A DNA stretch of 64,000 nt from Bacteroidota bacterium (GTDB lineage Bacteria > Bacteroidota > Bacteroidia > Chitinophagales > Chitinophagaceae): the NCBI GenBank assembly GCA_023423405.1, contig JAFAFR010000014.1:310001-374000 (forward strand). Reading direction: 5' to 3'. Numbering within the stretch: position 1 is the stretch's first letter; each line of letters starts with the position of its first letter. The translations under genes and the position numbers were made by a program. Below, in pieces: positions 60,515 to 64,000 of this stretch. The notes beneath the pieces were generated by a model. It was not told the origin of the DNA. It ran no database searches and saw nothing but the letters and a program-made list of their open reading frames with translations.

Positions 60515-61522
60515 TTAGATTTTTTTCAGGGCCAGCAGGCTGTGGTCGTTGTCTTCCGCCACGATGGTGTTCTGCAGTATGCCCAGCCCTTCGATTTCCA
60601 TTTCCACCAGGTCTCCGTCTTTCAGCCATCGCGGGGTATAAGCGGGATCCATTCTTTTGGCCGTGCCGTTCAGTTCCAGCAGGCAGCCCGTTCCCACCGT
60701 GCCGCTGCCGATCACATCGCCGGGATGCAGGGTCACACCATAAGAACAACGTTCGATAAGCTCCGCAAAGGTCCAGTCCATCGAACCCAGGTTGCCTTCG
60801 CTCAGCAGTTCGCCGTTCACTTTGGCGGTCATGCGCAGGTTCCAGTTCTTGCCGGTATGGTTGGCTTTGGCAGGAATTTCAAAAGCTTCCAGCTCATCGA
60901 GGGTCACGAGGCAGGGGCCGATCACCGTGGCGAAATCCTTGCCCTTGGCGGGCCCCAGGCTCAGCAGCATTTCTTCCATTTGCAGGGTGCGGGCGCTCAT
61001 GTCGTTCATGATCATGAGGCCGGCGATGTAGCTGTCGGCCTCTTCTGCCCGGATATTGCGGCCCGGTTTGCTGATGACGATGGCCGCTTCCAGCTCATAA
61101 TCGAGTTGCTGGAAATGGTCGGGCATGCACACGATTTCCCCAGGCCCCTGGATGCTGGTATGGTTGGTGAAATAAAATATGGGATACTGGTCGAACTCGG
61201 GGATCATATCGGCGCCCCGGTTGCGGCGGGCCGACTCCACGTGCTGCCGGAAAGCATAACCATCGCGGCAGGAGGCCGGGAAGGGAACGGGCGCCAGCAC
61301 ATATGCATCACCGTAAGGAACCCCTTTTTCTTTGGAGATCCTTCCCTGTTTTACCATTTCTTCACCGCGGCGGGCGATGGGATAGGAATCTTCCCAGTAC
61401 TGCAGGAAAAGATTCATGTTTCCCGGGAGATCGGGGTGCAGGGATTCGGTGGGATACAGCAGGCCGTCGATGAGGAGGGCCAACTGATCGTGCCCGTCCT
61501 GTAAATAGGAAACCAGTTTCAT
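60515..61522 (-). CDS. Fumarylacetoacetate hydrolase family protein
   Basis: 335 residues. The FAH-fold is recognised by AFRQHVESARRNRGADM, the metal-binding DYELEAAIVI (Asp/Glu) and the GSGTVGTGCLLEL block near residue 280. Fumarylacetoacetase cleaves fumarylacetoacetate in tyrosine breakdown; this smaller member may instead be a related decarboxylase or hydrolase. A CAAAAATA at 61527-61534 (minus-strand TATTTTTG) directly upstream of the start codon would make an almost leaderless transcript. Confidence 0.87.
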   Translation of the reverse strand: MKLVSYLQDGHDQLALLIDGLLYPTESLHPDLPGNMNLFLQYWEDSYPIARRGEEMVKQGRISKEKGVPYGDAYVLAPVPFPASCRDGYAFRQHVESARRNRGADMIPEFDQYPIFYFTNHTSIQGPGEIVCMPDHFQQLDYELEAAIVISKPGRNIRAEEADSYIAGLMIMNDMSARTLQMEEMLLSLGPAKGKDFATVIGPCLVTLDELEAFEIPAKANHTGKNWNLRMTAKVNGELLSEGNLGSMDWTFAELIERCSYGVTLHPGDVIGSGTVGTGCLLELNGTAKRMDPAYTPRWLKDGDLVEMEIEGLGILQNTIVAEDNDHSLLALKKI

Positions 61523-61557
61523 GCGCCAAAAATAAAGGGAATATTTATCTTACTGCC

Positions 61558-62790
61558 ATGTTGCGTATTTTGCCTGTTTTCCTTCTTGCCCTCTGCCTAC
61601 GTAGTGAAGCACCTGCACAGGTCATGAACAGCACGTATTTGACGAAGCTCCTGCGGAAGAAGGGCAGTAGTTTTCTGAAAGACATTTTCGCACATCCCAC
61701 AACCTATCATCCGCAGTTCATTTATACCCGCATAGAACGCCAGCCGGGAAAGCCGCCGGTGTTTCACAATTATTTCCTGCGGCTGGATGCCACCGATTAT
61801 TTCAATCCCGCTTCCATGGTGAAACTGCCTACGGCGCTCATGGCACTGGAAAAGATCCATACCCTGAAAGAATATGGCGTGGACGAGTTTTCCATCATGC
61901 AAACCGATTCTTCCTATGCGGGGCAAACGGCTGTGACACAGGACAGCACGGCAAAGAACGGGTTTCCCTCGGTGGACCATTACGTGAAGAAGATCTTCCT
62001 GGTGAGCGACAACGACGCGTACAACCGGCTGTATGAATTTGTTGGTCCCGCTATGCTGAACCGCCGCCTGCGCGAAATGGGATACGCAAACAGCCGCATC
62101 ACGCGGCGCTTTGTGCCCATGGATGAAGATGGCAACAGGCATACCAACGGCATCCGTTTCCTCGATCCGCAGAGTGGCCGCGCGCTCTACAATCAGCTAC
62201 CGGACTATTACAGCGGCGGTTGGGATTTCAGCCGCCGCCTGCTCGTCGGCAATGCGCATTACAACAGGAACGATAGCCTTATACTGGCTCCTATGGATTT
62301 CACCCGGCACAATGCCATGCCGCTTTACGACCTGCAGCAGATGGTGCAGGCGCTGGTTTCTCCCGCCTCTGTGAATGCGCGGCAGCGTTTTGAGATCGAT
62401 TCCGCCCAGCGGAAACGCGTGCTCACTTATATGGGTATGCGCATTTCGGAATCGGACTACCCGCGCTACGACAGCACCGAATATTTCAATAGCTATACCA
62501 AGTTCTTCTGGTTCCGCGATGGCAAAAGGCCCATTCCGCCTTCGATCCGTTCCTACAATAAAACGGGCTGGTCCTATGGATTCCTCACCGACGTGGCTTA
62601 TATCACCGACGCGGAAAACGGGATCGACTTTATGCTCAGCGGCACCATTTATGTGAACAGCGACGGCGTTTTGAACGACGACAAATACGATTATGAAACC
62701 ATTGGGTACCGTTTTTTCCGCGAGTTGGGTGAACTGATCTACCAGGAGGAATTGAAGCGTGCGGCGGCCGCCCGTAAAAAAAAGAACTGA
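61558..62790 (+). CDS. Class A beta-lactamase-like serine hydrolase
   Basis: 410 residues with a signal peptide (ILPVFLLALCLRSEAPAQ). The active-site motifs are in order: SxxK as PASMVKLP (Ser and Lys near residues 88-91), SDN as VSDNDAYN, and KTG as YNKTGWSYGF. This is the class A beta-lactamase/penicillin-interacting fold, but the protein is about 130 residues longer than ordinary class A enzymes and is followed by a glycosidase gene, so a peptidase or transpeptidase role is as likely as drug hydrolysis. Confidence 0.85.
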   Translation: MLRILPVFLLALCLRSEAPAQVMNSTYLTKLLRKKGSSFLKDIFAHPTTYHPQFIYTRIERQPGKPPVFHNYFLRLDATDYFNPASMVKLPTALMALEKIHTLKEYGVDEFSIMQTDSSYAGQTAVTQDSTAKNGFPSVDHYVKKIFLVSDNDAYNRLYEFVGPAMLNRRLREMGYANSRITRRFVPMDEDGNRHTNGIRFLDPQSGRALYNQLPDYYSGGWDFSRRLLVGNAHYNRNDSLILAPMDFTRHNAMPLYDLQQMVQALVSPASVNARQRFEIDSAQRKRVLTYMGMRISESDYPRYDSTEYFNSYTKFFWFRDGKRPIPPSIRSYNKTGWSYGFLTDVAYITDAENGIDFMLSGTIYVNSDGVLNDDKYDYETIGYRFFRELGELIYQEELKRAAAARKKKN

Positions 62791-62791
62791 T

Positions 62792-64000
62792 ATGAGAAAG
62801 GCGGGCATCCTTTTGTGCATGGTAATGGTGAACCTGCTGTACGGCCAGGAACCCACAGCGTGGATCCGCATCAACCAGTTGGGTTACCTGCCTGTGGGAA
62901 GCAAAACAGCGGTTTGGTGCAGCAAGGGGGTTAAAGCCCCGCAACGTTTTGAGCTGGTCGACGCGGCCAGCGGCAAAACCGTGTTCAAAGCCACCGCCGG
63001 CAAAGATTTTGGAGCCTATGGACCTTTTAGCGCCACCTGCCGGCTCGATTTCAGCGCTTTTAGTGGCAGTGGTAATTTCCGGTTAAGGGCTGGTGGAGTT
63101 GTGTCGCCCGTTTTTCGCATAGACAGAACCGTTTATAGTGGCTCCGCCGATTTTTGTCTCCGTTATATGCGCCAGCAGCGCAGCGGCTTCAACCCTTTCC
63201 TGAAAGACAGTTGTCATACCGCCGATGGTTATACGCTGTATGGCCCTATGCCCGATAGCAGTTTTGTGTCTGTATCTGGCGGTTGGCACGATGCCAGCGA
63301 TTACCTGCAATACGCCACCACCAGCGCCAATGCTACCTACCACCTGCTGATGGCCTGGCGCGATTTTCCTGCGGTGTTCAAAGACAAATTTGAAACGAGC
63401 GGGCTCGCCGGCGGTAATGGCCATGCCGATGTGCTGGATGAAGCAAAATGGGGCCTCGACTGGTTGTTAAAGATGCACCCCGCACCGGATCTGATGTTCA
63501 ACCAAATTGCCGACGACCGCGACCATGCCGGCATGCGACTGCCCGCGCAGGACAGCTTTTATGGACGTGGCATCCAGCGGCCGGTGTATTTCCTGAGCGG
63601 CGAACCACAGCAGCGCGGCAAGTTCCTGAACAGTACTACCGGCACTTCTTCTACGGCCGCCAAATTTGCCAGCGCCTTTGCCCTCGCCGCCAACCTGCAG
63701 CAGGGCTACAGCATCCTTTATCGTCAGCAGCTTGCAGCAAAAGCGGTATCGGCGCTTGCTTTTGCCGACCGCAAACCCGGCGTGAGCCAAACCGCTTCGG
63801 TGCGTGCGCCGTATATCTATGCCGAAGATAACTGGGTGGACGATATGGAACTGGCCCTCGCCGCCATGGCGGGTTTATCGGCCGGACAGCCTTCGCTGGC
63901 GCCGGCGTTGGCGGCTTCCGATACCGCCACCCTCCGCGCCCGCGCCTTTGCCTTTGCGCAACGCGAACCGCTTACACCCTGGCTGGGAAAAGATACGGCA
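62792..64000 (+). CDS. Glycoside hydrolase family 9 (cellulase-type), 3' end beyond the window
   Basis: At least 403 residues from the ATG at 62792. A signal peptide (ILLCMVMVNLLYGQ) precedes an Ig-like N-terminal domain (WIRINQLGYLPVGSK, the CelD_N type). The catalytic (alpha/alpha)6 domain begins at SADFCLRYMRQQRSG and carries GGWHDASDYLQY, the GH9 motif with the catalytic-base aspartates, and HADVLDEAKWGLDWLLKMHP later. It would cut beta-1,4-glucans or related glycans outside the cell. The C-terminal proton donor is beyond the window, so activity cannot be fully judged. Confidence 0.88.
   Translation, partial: MRKAGILLCMVMVNLLYGQEPTAWIRINQLGYLPVGSKTAVWCSKGVKAPQRFELVDAASGKTVFKATAGKDFGAYGPFSATCRLDFSAFSGSGNFRLRAGGVVSPVFRIDRTVYSGSADFCLRYMRQQRSGFNPFLKDSCHTADGYTLYGPMPDSSFVSVSGGWHDASDYLQYATTSANATYHLLMAWRDFPAVFKDKFETSGLAGGNGHADVLDEAKWGLDWLLKMHPAPDLMFNQIADDRDHAGMRLPAQDSFYGRGIQRPVYFLSGEPQQRGKFLNSTTGTSSTAAKFASAFALAANLQQGYSILYRQQLAAKAVSALAFADRKPGVSQTASVRAPYIYAEDNWVDDMELALAAMAGLSAGQPSLAPALAASDTATLRARAFAFAQREPLTPWLGKDTA

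Noticed and set aside
60299..61504. A 401-codon plus-strand frame opposite the FAH-family gene
   Set aside because: Shadow frame; the minus-strand FAH and flavin-reductase genes are clearly real.
1..64000. tRNA, rRNA, CRISPR array, insertion sequence or prophage
   Set aside because: None was seen on either strand; no transposase, integrase or regularly spaced repeat array is present.

Overview
The window looks like chromosomal DNA from a GC-moderate member of the Bacteroidota, most likely a Chitinophagaceae-type soil or gliding bacterium. The evidence is the Bacteroidota promoter form (TTG/TTTG, about 19 bp, TAnnTTTG), the scarcity of Shine-Dalgarno sites, SusC-like/OMP_b-brl receptors, GH127 and GH9 glycosidases, and above all a flexirubin-type aryl-polyene pigment locus. 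This is inference from gene content; no rRNA or tRNA gene is present to confirm it.

Layout. 0-4.5 kb: a PAP2 phosphatase with a C-terminal barrel (runs off the left edge), an outer-membrane barrel protein, a small membrane protein and a divergent CDF-type transporter, in noticeably AT-richer DNA. 4.5-4.96 kb: a gene-free stretch with an 11-bp tandem repeat and a perfect 42-bp inverted repeat whose right arm forms the 3' end of an amino-acid permease gene. 5-16.6 kb: permease, two Gfo/Idh/MocA oxidoreductases, a GH127 arabinofuranosidase-like enzyme, an AraC regulator, FabH, a DUF2752/TM2 pair, an alpha/beta hydrolase and a NagX-like acyltransferase. 16.7-18.5 kb: typA/bipA behind a clear promoter.

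18.6-43.7 kb: a block of 23 same-strand genes, mostly overlapping or nearly touching, for an aryl-polyene (flexirubin) pigment. A tyrosine-ammonia-lyase-type enzyme and an adenylating ligase supply and activate the aryl starter. Two ACPs, their AcpS, three active ketosynthases, two nucleophile-less ketosynthase-like partners, a ketoreductase and two dehydratases build the polyene. A CrtI-like flavoenzyme, a methyltransferase and a halogenase-like flavoenzyme probably modify it. Acyltransferases, a thioesterase, a three-domain MMPL/PlsC/methyltransferase protein, a LolA-like carrier and a lipoprotein probably esterify it and move it to the outer membrane. The dialkylresorcinol genes darA/darB are not seen here. 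Two internal features stand out: a promoter before the ammonia-lyase, and an 18-bp minisatellite in one ketosynthase-like gene.

43.7-64 kb: housekeeping and envelope genes: TPR protein, meaB, two glycosyltransferases, a LON-domain protein that seems to need a CTG start, coaX, an outer-membrane protein and lptC, an aldehyde dehydrogenase, an orphan AT-rich stretch, an HSDL2-like SDR, lysS, a TonB-type receptor, an LpxH-like hydrolase with a MurG-like glycosyltransferase, a flavin reductase with an FAH-family hydrolase, a class-A-like serine hydrolase, and the start of a GH9 glycosidase that runs off the right edge. No tRNA, rRNA, CRISPR array, prophage or transposase gene was found.
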